A program made the translations under genes and the position numbers. The notes beneath the pieces were generated by a model that saw only the letters and a list, made by a program, of their open reading frames with translations, was not told the origin of the DNA and did no database searches. This document shows, in pieces, positions 1 through 14,400 of a stretch of 64,000 bases of DNA. Source of the DNA: Branchiostoma lanceolatum (Eukaryota; Chordata; Leptocardii; Amphioxiformes; Branchiostomatidae); contig NC_089727.1 of the NCBI RefSeq assembly GCF_035083965.1, positions 6,391,501 through 6,455,500 of the forward strand, read 5' to 3'. Each line of letters starts with the position of its first letter. Within the stretch, counting starts at the first letter, position 1.

Positions 1-27
1 TAATTATACACATTTCTTACATGATGT

Positions 28-2213
28 AACGTTGGGTAACATAAATTCGGGATTTTTCCGATAATGGTTGACTGAAATCAATCTAGCAGAACAATAAGCC
101 ATCCTTTTTTTCTATAATTCTGTCAGTATCATGTACTATCTTTGCACTAATCATATATATGGTAGATTTTGTCTCTAGTCGTGCTGACACCATAATATTT
201 CAACTTGAAACTACCGTCCGCCGCACGCACAATAAAGGTGCTGTCGGACAGGGGGGCACATTAATTCGGGAGAGAAGATTCGTCTTGAATATCTTACCGC
301 TAATCACATTTTATACAGCAGCTATTCGTTCCATCCTTGGCTTGAGGAGAGTGCTATGGATATAGACGTGTCCAAGTAAAAAAAATACACGAAAAAACGG
401 CCGTACCGCACACATCAGGCCAGTTCGGGAACAACAGGTGTGTTGAGTCGGTAGAACTTCACTCAAAGTCGGCCCATCGTCATCATCGGACAACGTGTAA
501 CGTTACATTATTCATGGAAAGTTAGCTGGATGCCGTAGCAATGGTAACGTTGGGTAACCTAAATTCGTGGGGTACTTAAAGTCGGGATTTTTCGAAAACG
601 GGGTATTTAGGGATATGTGCTAGATGCAACATCAGTAATACCGCTAGAAATGCAAACTTGACAGACTAACGCATTCAGAACACTGTCTGAAAAGCTTCGA
701 TAACCATGCATTAGAAGTTGGCGACGGCAAAACCTCTCCGTCCCTTATTGTCACAGTCTGAGGGCTTCGTGGGAGACTCACACTGCACGGTTGTTCGCTG
801 GTTTATAAGACAAATGTCACATCTCCTGCCTGCTAAACACAATTATTTACAAGACAACTAATTAGAATCTCTTTTGCTAACCTACAACTGGACTCTAAGT
901 GTGATCAATTATCAAAACTCCTCTCTGTTGCTACAACCTACGGCACGTGTATTTTCCCGCCGCCATATTGTTAACCAGAATCCTGTTGTCAAGCAGACGG
1001 CAAAGGTTTGTGAGGAACACTTTTTTGTCTAAATGCTGCGTGTGATAGTGGACTGAGGAAGATATTTTCCTCAAAGTTTGCTCCTAACACAACAAGGAAC
1101 ACATGGACATAGTAGTATTACCATTGCTACGGCATCCAGCTAACTTACCATGAATAATGTAACGTTACACGTTGCCCGATGATGACGATGGGCCGACTTT
1201 GAGTGAAGTTCTACCGACTCAACACACGGGTTGTTCCCGAACTGGCCTGATGTGTGCGGTACGGCCGTTTTTTCGTGTATTTTTTTTACTTGGACACGTC
1301 TATATCCATAGCACTCTCCTCAAGCCAAGGATGGAACGAATAGCTGCTGTATAAAATGTGATTAGCGGTAAGATATTCAAGACGAATCTTCTCTCCCGAA
1401 TTAATGTGCCCCCCTGTCCGACAACACTGTCATTGTGCGTGCGGCGGACGGTAGTTTCAAGTTGAAATATTATGGTGTCAGCACGACTAGAGACAAAATC
1501 TACCATATATATGATTAGTGCAAAGATAGTACATGATACTGACAGAATTATAGAAAAAAAGGATGGTTTATTGTTCTGCTAGATTGATTTCAGTCAACCA
1601 TTATCGGAAAAATCCCGAATTTAGGTTACCCAACGTTAATACTACTATGTCCATGTGTTCCTTGTTGTGTTAGGAGCAAACTTTGAGGAAAATATCTTCC
1701 TCAGTCCACTATCACACGCAGCATTTAGACAAAAAAGTGTTCCTCACAAACCTTTGTCGTCTGCTTGACAACAGGATTCTGGTTAACAATATGGCGGCGG
1801 GAAAATACACGTGCCGTAGGTTGTAGCAACAGAGAGGAGTTTTGATGATTGATCACACTTAGAATCCAGTTGCAGGTTAGCAAAAGAGATTGTAAAAAGT
1901 TGTCTTATAAATAATTGTGTTTAGCAGGCAGGAGATGTGACATTTGTCTTATAAACCAGCGAACAACCGTGCTGGGTGATTCTCCCACGAAGCCCCCAGA
2001 CTCTGTCAATAAGGGACGGAGAGTTTTTGACGTCGCCAACTTCTAATGCATGGTTATCGAAGCTTTTCAGCCAGTGTTCTGAATACGTTAGTCTATCTGC
2101 TTTGCATTACTGGCGTTATAACTGATTTTGCATGTAGCACATATCCCTAAATACGCCGTTTTCGAAAAATCGCGAATTTAAGTACCCCGCGAATTTATGT
2201 TACCCAACGTTAT
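28..2213. mobile_element. Interleaved inverted-repeat (foldback-type) element, order A-B-A'-B'
   Basis: Segment A (about 28-545) returns as its reverse complement at about 1122-1639, and segment B (about 546-1121) returns as its reverse complement at about 1637-2213. The two inverted repeats are therefore interleaved, not nested. A and B both begin with TAACGTTGGGTAAC, and A' and B' both end with its complement. The arms differ by scattered substitutions, so the copies are old enough to have diverged. Short open frames in the A arms are mirror images of each other (159-365 plus, 1300-1506 minus) and resemble no protein I know, so I do not call them genes. I saw no transposase and no clear target duplication. 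It lies upstream of the first PARP14-like exon visible in the window, possibly in an intron of that gene. Confidence 0.8.
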
Positions 2214-2235
2214 ATGTCACAGTAGAGATGGCGAT

Positions 2236-2378
2236 TCAGGACAATCGTCGATTGTCCTGGGACAGATCGCGATCGCCGTTTGTCCTAGGACAGACTGCGA
2301 TCGCGATCTGTCCTAGGACAATCGCTGATTCTACTAGTAGAGATTGCAATCGCAATCTGTCCGAGGACAAACGGCGAT
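2236..2378. repeat. Short palindrome cluster rich in GTCCTAGGAC and GCGATCGC
   Basis: A 38-base arm at 2272-2309 is repeated as an imperfect reverse complement at 2341-2378 around a 31-base spacer that holds the palindrome CTACTAGTAG. Inside the arms are smaller palindromes (GTCCTAGGAC, GCGATCGC). The preceding bases 2236-2271 carry more degenerate copies of the same words. It could form a cruciform. It ends about 30 bases before the acceptor of the first recognised PARP14-like exon. Confidence 0.75.
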
Positions 2379-2408
2379 CATATCCCCTTTTGTTTGATGC
2401 ATTTACAG

Positions 2409-5400
2409 TTGCCCAGCATGTTCTCAGTCGCGAGCATCGTCTTGATGAAACCGTTCTCAAACTGAAAGAGGTTCAGCCCAGATCACTGGACAGCACTCGT
2501 CTTCTGGTCAAGGTACAAAGCAGTGGCTTCTGTCTAATGTTGCTCTGCATTGTGATATTCACTGCATTATGCTTGTTAAAAATACATGAAGACATATTTG
2601 ATATAAATGGACAGGGACAGACCTATGTTTCCACACTTCTATCTTCCCACACCGCTATGTTCCAACATCCCTATGTTCAGACACCCCAATATTAAGGTTA
2701 GGGTTATAAATAGGGGGTGTTGGAAAATAGGGGTGTCAGAACATTGGAGTCAGAACATAGGGGTGTTGAAACATAGGGGTGTTAGGACATAGGGGTGTCA
2801 GAACACGGTCCACCAAAAGTGCGAAATGGAACGAAATGGAACGAAATGGAACGAAATGGAACGAAATGGAACGAAATGGAACGAAATGGAACGAAATGGA
2901 ACGAAATGGAACGAAATGGAACGAAATGGAACGAAATGGAAAAAAATATACAGTCAAACCTGGCCATAGTGATCAATTTTTTGTCGGCCCCTTGGACTTT
3001 CCTCATTGATATAAGCAGTAAGAATAGGTCTATAGCGGTCACCTGCCCAATGTGGTCGCGGCCAGGCGATTTTGAGTCCGGCCGCAACGCCAACTACCGA
3101 TTACGGTCACGGCGCGGCGTGTTTACAACAGCGGCCGTAACTCCGAGCCCACGCCTGGTTCACAATCTTTTTATTATTTTTTTTTATTTTTTATTTCCGC
3201 GCTGCAGCTGCGCCAAGTGTGGACTCAACTAGGACTCTTTAAGTGTTTGAATGAAGAAAAAAAAGAATTTCGTAGTTTAACTTTAACTATTTCTAGAATG
3301 GTGTCTTTGCATTTTCATATGGCTGTTTACACTCCTCCGTTCCTCGGTACATCGCCATTTCTGAGCAGTCGGACTTGGCGAAATAACGGCCGCAGCTTTT
3401 TAATATAAGACTCGTTCGTGTATCTGGTGTGTTAAGTTCTTGAAAATATAATTATCCGGGCTGAATTTACGTTTTCCGCGGGTAAAAGATCTAAATCAAA
3501 TTTCCGCATTGTTCCAAGATGGGGTCGCAGCATGCAAACAAAGGTCATTAGAGTTCAGCGGACGATACCACTGTTATTTAGGTTAAATACGGTGAATATA
3601 TTTTGTAATACCAAATCGCTGAGAGTAATTTCATTATCAAAACCTTCAAAACGAATTGATACAGATATGCAATGAACAGATGTAAAATCCAAATTATACT
3701 AAATTTATGAGAGATATAAGCATAACGGATCCACTTTTTAATGAGTACCACTATACTATTGATAATGGTAGAAGCCAAACCCTAACTGTAACCAAATGAA
3801 ACTCGCCACGATGTTTTGACTGAAAACCGTCCAAAAACTAACAATAAGTGGCAACTAAGGAACAAAACAACATATATTTCCTTTCAAATGTAACATTATG
3901 AAATGATATACCGGTTGATAGCGAAATATACGGAACGTCGTAGCATTCACAGTAGACGGGAACAGGGAGCAGTTTAAATACAGAAGCGAGTGGTACTGGT
4001 ATTTCATTTCATAATGTTACATAATTATGTTATCTTGTTTCATTTCGTTCCATTTCATTCCATTTCGTTCCATTTCGTTCCATTTCGTTCCATTTCGTTC
4101 CATTTCGTTTCATTTCGCACTTTCAGGGGACCCTCAGAACATAGGTGTGCCAGGATATTGGGGTGTCAGAACATATGGGTGTTGGAACATGGGTGTAACA
4201 TGATGATGACTGTATTTTCTGTGCACCTATTACAGGGATTCAAGGAAAGCACAACCAAAGAGACCCTCAGCCTTTACCTGGAAAACATTGGCGATGATGA
4301 AGTGATCACAATAGACTACAGCACACAGCCAGACTACAGCACACAGCCTGGGGTTGCCCTGGTCACACTCAACAAGATTTCCAGTAAGTTTCTACATTTG
4401 TACTTTGTTCCTTTTTCAATGTATGGTACAACATTTTTTGGTTTCTTGAAGTAAACAATCTGGTGGAATGACTAGATTGACCATAGTAAGATAGGCAGAG
4501 TAATTCTTTAAAGCAGATAATTCCAAGTAATTCTTCATGCTTAGGAACAAACATAGTATGGTATCATACCTTTTTTACTACTGTACTCTGATATGCCAGT
4601 ACAAAAGTTTAATGTTACATATCCAAGAACAACATAACAACATGCATAGATACTGACTGTGATTTTATTTTATTTTATTTTATTTTATTTTATTTTATTT
4701 TATTTTATTTTATTTTATTTTATTTTATTTTATTTTATTTTATTTTATTTGGACTGCAACAACACAATGCAGGTGGAACACAGGCAGCAGATAGCTGGTG
4801 TTGTGCACCACATATTATACATAAATTAACACATCTGATTTAGTCATTTCAACATGTTACTTAAGTCTGTACACCCCTCCCCCCAAATAGAATGCAGTGA
4901 TACAAAAGTATAAAAAGTCATCCATTTTATTTTCAAGACTTTGACAGGATGGTTACCAAGGCACAGTCCAGACCACTGGAGGGACAACGGCTTACCCTGG
5001 AGAGGGTCCCCATCACAGACGCCATCATTGTGACGGACCTGCCAGACAGTGTGTCCAGAGACCTGCTGGAGCTGTACTTTGACAGTGAGACAAGAAGCAG
5101 TGGAGGGCCTATCGCAGACATCAAGATGGACTCTTCCACTGGAACTGCAGTTGTCCAGTTTGATGATGCAAACAGTATGCAGCCTTTTCTTTGTTTCTAT
5201 ATGCCATTGACTTGCTTTAGTGTGCAATGGCCACTGAATTTTAGACAATGTCAGTTATCAAAATACTATTACTGGCTACAAAGCTTTCCAGTATTACACA
5301 AAATCGGTGGCTAATTAATGGCACATAGCTATCAAGTTTTACACTCAATAATACAGTCTTGCAATTATGAGGAAAGAGTATGATTGCACTTGAAAAGTTT

Positions 5401-8400
5401 CAAACTGTCAACTTTAGATATGTTTCTAGCATACATGTATATGGGATTTAATATTTTGTTCAATAAAGGGATATATTGGCTGTGGATATATTGATGTACT
5501 TAGTATCATACATAGATTTACTAAATCTAAACTGTTTTATCTGACAGTTCTAAGGAATGTTTGATTGCTCCTTATTTCCCAATGGTTAAGCATTTTCAAG
5601 TTTGTAGTGTTCAACAGTTGGGACAGTCACACTCACTCACTCACTTTGGTAACCTCTGTTTGCCCTACAGCTGTTAATAGTGTCCATCAGAAGTCCCCAC
5701 ACATTCTAAACAACACACCAATAACTGTACAACCCTACTATGAATGTCTCGGTGAGGTGGTGGATGACAACGCCCCAGGAGCATTCCAAATTCCTCAACC
5801 CATCAACATAAGGATCAAACCTCAGTTGATTTTGTTTGTCTTTACCATGCCAAAGTTTGCCAATCAGCTTACTAGCAAGTTAGCTGAAGTTCATACAGAA
5901 GTGGATTTGACAGTGACGGATGTACTAACAGTCTCACCGACACTGACGCCCAAGATGAAAGACGTTCGGAAGCAGGCAAAGCGCTGGGAAGAGAAGAGTC
6001 GAAGTTATGTGGAACAGTTTTTCACACAGTTTCAGGCAACAGAGATCCCTGTGGCAAATCAAATTTGGCAACGTGTAAAAGACAAATTTGAAGAGGCATC
6101 TGCAAAACTGAGTACATCAAACAGGGATGATGTATGGATCCAAGCTTCTGATAAAGAGGACAGGGGAGGAGGGGTGGTTGCTCTCATCGGGACTACAGAA
6201 GCTGTCACAGAGGCAGAGCTTGTCTGCAAGACCCTCATCCAAGAGACAGAGGAGCAACTGAAGTTGGAAGCCTCCATTGTGACTGATCACATGACCAACA
6301 TGAAAGCAACCAAGCTCAAGATTCTTAAGCTCAACAACTTTCCAGGGAAGCATCCTGATGTGGACATCAGGTTGGATGTAGACAACCAGAGTGTAGACTT
6401 CAAGGGTCAGCAGGCATTGGTGCAGAAGGCCAAGATTGACTTGTATGAAACAACCAATAAATTGGCTGAAGAAAGAGTTACCCTGTCACGTGGGAAACTA
6501 TCATACTTGAAGTCAGACAAAGGAAGAGGTCATCTAGAGGACAGTTTTAAGAGAAAAGATATTAAGACGGCCTTTGCTATTGAGAATGAGGAAATGACAA
6601 TCTTAGGTGAGCAGCTCATGGAAGTCAGATGGGCAAAGGAATTGCTGCAGCAAGTTGTTTCAGAATCACCCATTGCTATTGCAGAGGAAAGTCGTGACTT
6701 GCTGACCAAGCAAGGTTTTGCATCACTCTCAACAAACCTCCGACAAAGGCTGTCAGTTGACATCCATATTGCAAAAGACAAGGTGTGGGTGGTTGGACCT
6801 ACAGAGAAGGTTGCCACTGCATCCAAGGACATAAAAACTTACATTACCAACAACACTATTGTTACTATCGATATGGATGTTGGAGAGGGAAAGGCAAAGT
6901 ACATGGACTATCACTGCAGTGCTGCTATTAAAGCTGTGGAGAAACATCATGCTGAACAACTGGTGAAGATCATGACACTGATTGACCAGGGAAAAATGAC
7001 TGTAAGAGGGACCAAGGACGGAACACAGAGTGCTAGGAAGAAACTGCAGGCTCTGATAGACGATGTTACAACAGGCACCATGAACATCACAAAGCCAGGT
7101 CAGCTTTTATTTGTTTCATCAAATCTTTCTTTGTCTCTGTTTCAGTTTTTTTTCAAGAAGCTTGTGACACGGTGCTAACCTCTTAGAATACTGCAGTGTA
7201 TCAGCCATGAATAATTTCATCAGGTTGACTGATTTTGACTTTTTATTGTCCATACTTTTCTTCAGGAATGCACAAGTTCTTCACACAGGGGTTAGGGAGC
7301 GGCTTGCTGAAGGGGATAGGGAGGGAGGTGAAATGTGTGATCTTGGTGGGAGGCAAGCCAAGTGTACCTGTCCGACCTGCGGGAGGGGCCAGAGCAGCAG
7401 CTGCCACACCTGGGGGTCTACAGCAGGTGAGATGGGCTTCCTTAGGCCACACCAATTTAGTTTCTTGGTTCTCCAATAATTTTAGAGAAAACTTGTAATG
7501 CTGAGCAAACATGTCAACAGGAGAATAGACTCTAATCGTAGAGCCAATAGTACACACAGTGACATTAGATACATATAGCGAGATGCAAGTTTTCCACCCA
7601 CCCCTATATTTTCATCTTAACTGCTTGCTAAATTTCAAGTTTAAAATGCCTGAAAACCAAACATTCATGGAAATCATTAATTACCTTTCTGAGGTACCAC
7701 AGTACAACCTTCTCTTTACAAGATAAAACATGCGACAACTTCTGGATTTAACATGGAAGCACCTTTAAGTTATTTCATTGTTTGTTGTATTCCAGATATG
7801 TTTTCACACAATGGGAGGGAGGAAGTTGGTGGTGTTACAGGGAGACCTGACCAGCCACAGGGTGGATGTGATGGTGAACACGGGCAATGGTGCCATGGCT
7901 CATGGGGGAGGGCTGGCAGCAGCTATTGTTAGAGCTGGTAACTATCTGGATGTGTCTTTTGTGTGATTTATATATATATATTCATATGCCTGGCGTAGCA
8001 CAACACTTAAGAAGCTAACTAAGTTGGTAAGTACAAGGTAACTGTTGTGTGTTTTCAAGGAAAGGATTGGTCTAGGCCATCACTGACGTGTACACAGTCT
8101 AGGCCATCACTGATGTGTACACGGTCTAGGCCATCACTGACGTGTACATGGTGCACTCCTGCTCTTTTCTTGTGCTTGTGAATCATAAGTTTCTTCAGGC
8201 TGGTAAATCACTTGGGTATTGAAGTTCTTCTCTGACACACCAATTGTAGATTCATCTGCACTGATTTACTTCCTCATGCAGCAGCAACATCTAGCTGTAG
8301 TGCAAGGTAGAAAGAGTTAGTTAGTACTGCCCTGGGGATGGTGACAGACAGTTTGCCAAGACAATGGCAGGTAAATCCACACTGGCTGTGTCAGAAGGTT

Positions 8401-11400
8401 TTACTGATCTTCCTTATGACATGTATATATTTCACCTAAGGTGGGCAGGAGATTCAGCGAGACTGTGACAGGTATGTCAAGGAGAATGGAAAACTAACTG
8501 AGGGGCAGGTGATGTCAACTAAGGGATACAAGCTTCCCTGCAAGATGGTGGTGCATGCCGTGGGTCCACAGTGGATCACAGGTACTTCATCATGTGTAGC
8601 GTGTGTAGTCCAGTGGTTAGTCTAGATCTAGAGTTCGTGAGTTTGAATCTTGGCTGCTGTTGCTCACTTGACATGCATACTGCTGGAAAGGGTTGGAGTT
8701 TTTAAGAGCTTAGCAAATTTTATGTGTTTTATAAGATTCTTTATAAACTAAGTAAAATATATACTATTTGCTTTCAATTGATTTCTCAATTTCTCTAGAC
8801 TATCTTTTTACAATATTATTGTACCTCTACTTCTGACAATTCTACAGGAGAAGAGGACTCCAGAGAAAGGGCCCTAAAGACGGCTGTGGAAAATGCCCTA
8901 CTGGAGGCCAGAGACTACAACAGCATTGCCATACCTGCCATTAGTTCAGGTGAAGATGGGGTCTATTTGTGTCAAACATTTTTTTCTTCTTTTTACTTTT
9001 TGTTGTTGTTGAGTATATTGAATTGGCACAACATAAAAGAATCAAATGGAAAATTCTCCTAATATCTAGCAAATTGAATTCTCTTAAATGTTTCAAAATA
9101 TTAAGAATTCAGTGTGAGTCACTATGTGATTCTCTTGTGTTCGGTTAAGTCTTGCAATATGTTTAAAAGTAGTGTTGTTATAGATATACCAACTTTAAAA
9201 TTTGTGGTCCAAACTTCTGTCATCTTTTTCATTTAAATGTGTGCTGCCTCAGTGAAAGTGCTCGCTAAAGCTCTTTTTTTCAACCTTAAGATGAAATATC
9301 TTTTCATGTGCATCTTTGACTTTTTTTGACAATTATTGTTTTGAATGTTTTGCAGGTATCTATGGCTACCCAATCAAGCCCTGCGTTACTGCTATTGTAG
9401 CTGCTGTGACAGCATTCTTTAACGGCAACCCCGACAGTGCTCTCTCAGAAGTTCACTTTGCAGAAATGGATCCGAAAAAGACTGGCGCCTTCAGAGATGA
9501 GCTTTTGAACAGGTATTATATCTGATTAGTGAGGCTTTGCACATCATAGACCGCATGTACAACAAACAGTTTAATGCATCATAGAGAGCCAGGCTTTTGA
9601 TGTTAGAAGCCAAACTTCTACCTTTTAAGAAGACGATACTTTCCTTACAGCCAAAGTCTCAGGAGTTCTCTGACTTGTTCTTGTAAGTAAATGTAAAAAA
9701 TGTTGTAATGTTGTAAAAAAAGTCAGATTTTGAAAAATATCTGTTGATGGAAGCTAGTCTGCCCTATCCTAAGATGTTGTACATTGTAAGTCTTAGAAGA
9801 CTCTAACTTAGAGTTTGGGATCAATGTCACAAATATATTGTGTGAAATATATGTAGAGATTGAATTCATTCCTCAGTTAACCACCATCTTTTGCTCCGCA
9901 AGCATCCCTAAGTAAGACATCTGGAGCCAAATCATATCATATGATTATATATCATAGTTACCATTTGGAGCTTTTATTCAGCTTGTCACTCATGACAAAT
10001 GTGTGTGAAATGTATCACAGATTTGGACGAGACAAAGTGACGATGACAGTCCCCACAGACACCACCCCATCCAGACCTACACCCATGCCCAGGGCAGCCA
10101 GGCCCAGTGGAGGTGCTGCCAGTCCCAGCAACAGTTTAACTACTCCAGAGGGGATCAACATCCTGCTGAAGAAAGGAGACATCACTAAAGAGAAGGTGAA
10201 GATAGTCATTGCGATTTGTTTTGTAAAGAGAGTGACTGTGTCAGTTGTCCATTTGATTTGATACTATATTCTGATAAGCCTTTCAAAAGTTATGCCAGTA
10301 AGATTAAAACAATCTCGAGATTATATTTTGAATACCATTTGGACAAATATTAATGTTATCAATATTGTGAAAGGTTTTAGATGGAAAGTTTTTACATAAG
10401 ATTATAATGAAGTAGGTTCCACAGTGATGAACATGAATGATCAAAATAACTTTCATGAATAAAGGGATTTTTCAAATTTTTCTTCCTACAGGATTGGAAG
10501 GAATTTCTGCAGGAATGATTTTTTCTGCAGGAAGAATTGTTTCCTGCAGTGTTTTTCATGATTAGTGAAGTTAACAAAAACTACAGTCCAAGAGCACAAT
10601 GTTGCTTGAACTTTCTTCTCCAGGCTGATGTCCTTGTGAATACAACAAGTCCTGACCTTGACCTTAGCCAGGGGGGTGTCGCTAAAGCTTTTGGTCAGGC
10701 TGGAGGGCAAGAACTGCAACAGGTGGGTTAGAAGGTGTTTTAACCTTCTCCCTGCTGCATAACCTCATAACCAACACAAATTTGGTGCCAAATTGCTACT
10801 TAAGCAGGGAGAAGATTAAAGGTTAACAATTTTTTTTAAGTTAAAACATTTAGCAACACTTTTTTCTTTGGCATTTTGGTGGACACACTTTGTAATCTTT
10901 AATGTTAAGAAATTCATACCATCACATTTTTTTTAGATCTGAATAAAAACCACACTAAATCATCCTGGTAAAGTTTTAAAAAATTACCTTTTCCTTATTA
11001 TCTATTCTTGTGTAAAAAAGAATATCTAATTCCTACATTATCCCCAGGAATTATTGAAAACTGCCTGTGGGCAACATGTATTCCTGGCAAAGCAAATTAA
11101 CTGAACTGAACATCATGGAAACATCTTTGATTGTGATGAGTATTTCTACACATTGAATTACTTCAAGTCATCTCTTTAGTTTATCACATTGAGTAATTAC
11201 ACATGATGATGTACTTTTCATGCAGCTGTGTAACAACCATGGCAAGGCCGCTGCAGGAGATGTAGTGATGACCCAGCCCACTGGGGCACTCAGGTGTAAA
11301 AAGGTGTACCATGCTGTCCTACCCAACTGGCAAGAGTCGGATCAGGTAACTTAAAAGAGGCCATACTGGCTGCCTTAAGATTTACATGTACAACTATTAC

Positions 11401-14400
11401 AGTGATAGTAACTGCTGTATCACAAACTGTTACTGGGACAGTATAAAATGTATTAAAAAATACAGTCCCATACAGGAGAGGTGACCATGTTTTGATTCAT
11501 CATTGAACATGATCTCAGGGAATGGAGACCACTCATTGACTGAGTAAGACAATCTATGTGTTATTGAACAAACAAACAAAGTAAAGAACGAACAGACGAA
11601 TTAATCAACAAATGACCAAACAAACAAACAAATGAATGAAACTCTGTGCTGTTATAAGTCGCCATCTGGTGTTTTCTCTCATTGATAAATTGAGCTGAAA
11701 CTGATTTTAGGGCATGAGGAATTTTGAAGTAATTTTCTTATTTGTCTCCACAGCCCCTAAGAACAATGGTGCAGGACTGCCTGGAGTCTGCTGATGAAGA
11801 TGGCCACACCACCATAGCGTTCCCTGCCATGGGCACAGGGAACCTGAAATACCCTCGTGACGTGGCTGCCAGCTGCATGTATGATGAAATCCTGTCCTTC
11901 AGTCAGTCCAACCCTGGAACAACTTTGAAGGTAAAGGCAATCTTCAATACTTAGAGAGTTGACCATGTCTTAATCGTGATATTTCTGTTTAGAGAGAAGA
12001 GATGCTGTTTCAGTCCTGAGTGTTACATAGTTCAGCACTCAGAAGTGGTCCCTTGGCCTTGCACTAAGGCAAAACATTTTGAAGGAGCCAGTATGGTGGC
12101 CCAGGTGCTAAATAGGATGGTATCCAGGCAATCCATCCGCCACCTATATGTACCTGTATAATCTAGTCCATTTATTTTTGCAGTTTAAAGTTATTCCTTG
12201 CCACATTGATAGGTAAGCCATTTACATTTATTGGAGTGATGTCCAAAACTTTGTCTGCTCCAGGATGTGAGGATCATTGTGTTTGACCAGCCAACAGTCC
12301 AGGCTTTTGAAACTGAGCTGAGGGTCAGGCAGGGGGTGCCAGTAGCTTCTGGAACAGCCACAGGTGGGCAGTTTTCTGTTGTATCCAGCCAGTGGCATTT
12401 TTCCCGATAACTATGAATTCATTTATGTTTGAGTCTTTTGCTGTGTTTTTCTGTTTGGGGTTGAAAAAAATCTTGCAACAGAAACACATTCTTGCAGTGT
12501 CATAATTTTGTGGTTAAGTGGTCACCATGAAAACTGTGAAAATACAACCAACACAGGCATTTCAAGATTTACAATAGCTGTGTGGATGTAGAAAAGTTTT
12601 TGTCTGGAAGTATTGTTTGTACAGTAGCTAACACTTGTGAACATGAATTTTCTTTTTAGGAAGATCTTCATTAAGAGGTTATATAACCTCCTTGATCAGA
12701 TCATTGAATTTGTAGAATATTCCATGATAGTACATTATGTATATGCAGTGACAGATGAATTTATCTTGTACTTTTTTCAAAGTTCTGATGTCTCTCCAAA
12801 TGCAAAGTGATCTGGATCTAATTTTCCCTTTGTAGGGTCAGGTCCATACTCATCAGTGACCACCCCCAGGCCTGGTCAGCAGCAGATGACCGTTGGAGGT
12901 GTGACTCTCCAAATTCAGCAAGGTGACCTCACAGCAGAGAATGTGGACTGTATCGTCAACGTTACCAGCAAAGATTTGGGTAAGTACACATTCAGCTTAA
13001 TTTCTAACAGGATGTGGTGGTCTAGTAGATAGCATTGCTGTGCTGGAGTTGATAGTTGGGAGTTGACGCCCCTATATATATAATGTATACCAAAAATTTA
13101 GCTTCAACTTCAGATATAGTTCAAGAAAACCAGTCCCAATTGCTTTTTCATGAGGTAACTACCTTACACAACACAACACAAGTTTGAGTTTATTACGATC
13201 CACAATACAAGTCAGACCTAAACAAGAACAGAAAACAACAGCATGGGCCATTGCACAAAGTCAGGTATTGCAAGAAACGTTTAGAGATATGATTGCTTGA
13301 ATATATCTTCCTGACCTCCTATGCAGATCTAAGTGGTCCCATGGCTAAGGCTATCTGTCAGAAGGCTGGACCCAGTTTAGCAGCAGAGTGTAGACAGTAC
13401 ATCACAAGGAACGGGCAACAGGACCATGGGGCTGTGGTACTCACAGGTGGGACTTTTAATGAACATTTTATCTGTATTTTTGTGTTTGTTGCAGTCGTTT
13501 TCTAGTATGTACTAGAATACTGACAGAAATAGTGGTAGTAGACTTTTGCAAAAAAACTGTCAATCTAGCAGCAACAGAATTCACTTATTTTGAAAAACAG
13601 CTTAGTAGGGATAGTATTGAGATCTTATGTAAAACCTGGTCCATTTTTTTTAAGTATGTAGTTTGTGTAGTTTCCTTTCAATGTTACTGTTCTGCATTTT
13701 GTTTCACTAGCTACCTTGTACAGATATTTATGCATAATCTTTTGCTGATTCTGGCTCCCACAACCCTTATCCAATGGAAGATGTAGTATATGGCTTAGAC
13801 AACCAAAGGAAACACTACCACAGACATAAATACATCTTCTTACAGTTGATACAAAACCTGAAAGATATTCAGCACCAAGGACAGTCCCAAACTGGGAAAA
13901 TTCTTTTCCATGTTCAACTGTCTATTGCATGACAGATTGTAGTGAAGCTATGCATCAGGGTGTTGGTGCCAATCGTTTGGTCAATTGTATTTATTTCCTG
14001 TGCTTTCCTGCATGTTTCTGCCAAGTTTTCTGTGTTTTGTACCACCTGTTGACCTTTATTTCAAATTTTCTCCCGGATCCCTTCTTTCCTTTAATACTTT
14101 CCAAATCAAAAAGTATGAAAATGGTAAAGTGTGAGATACCTCTAGTAGTAACAAAGGTTTTAGTTGCTGAATATTGAAGGAATTACATGATTTTCAGCAC
14201 CATGGACAGGGCTAAACTGTGATTGTTTGTTACTATTTTTTATCTTCAGGTGCCGGTAACCTGCCATACAAAGGCATTCTCCATCTGACACACCCCAATG
14301 CAAAGGTCCTCAAGAAAAGCATCAAGACCTGTCTTGAGACGGCTGACAAGAGGGGCTTCAAATCCATCGCTTTCCCTGCTGTTGGAACAGGTAGGTGTAG

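Noticed and set aside
159-365. 68-residue open frame and its mirror at 1300-1506
   Set aside because: The two are inverted copies of one repeat arm, with no family resemblance.
2779-3232. Open frames on both strands made of repeated KWNEMERNGT or FVPFRSISFH
   Set aside because: Direct translation of the 10-base tandem array in several frames, not a protein.
8595-8700. A functional tRNA gene
   Set aside because: A- and B-box-like words are present but no cloverleaf with acceptor stem can be drawn; repeated copies point to a SINE.
13010-13080. A fourth SINE copy (GTGGTCTAGTAGATAGCATT)
   Set aside because: A weak A-box-like match only; no convincing B-box or shared body.
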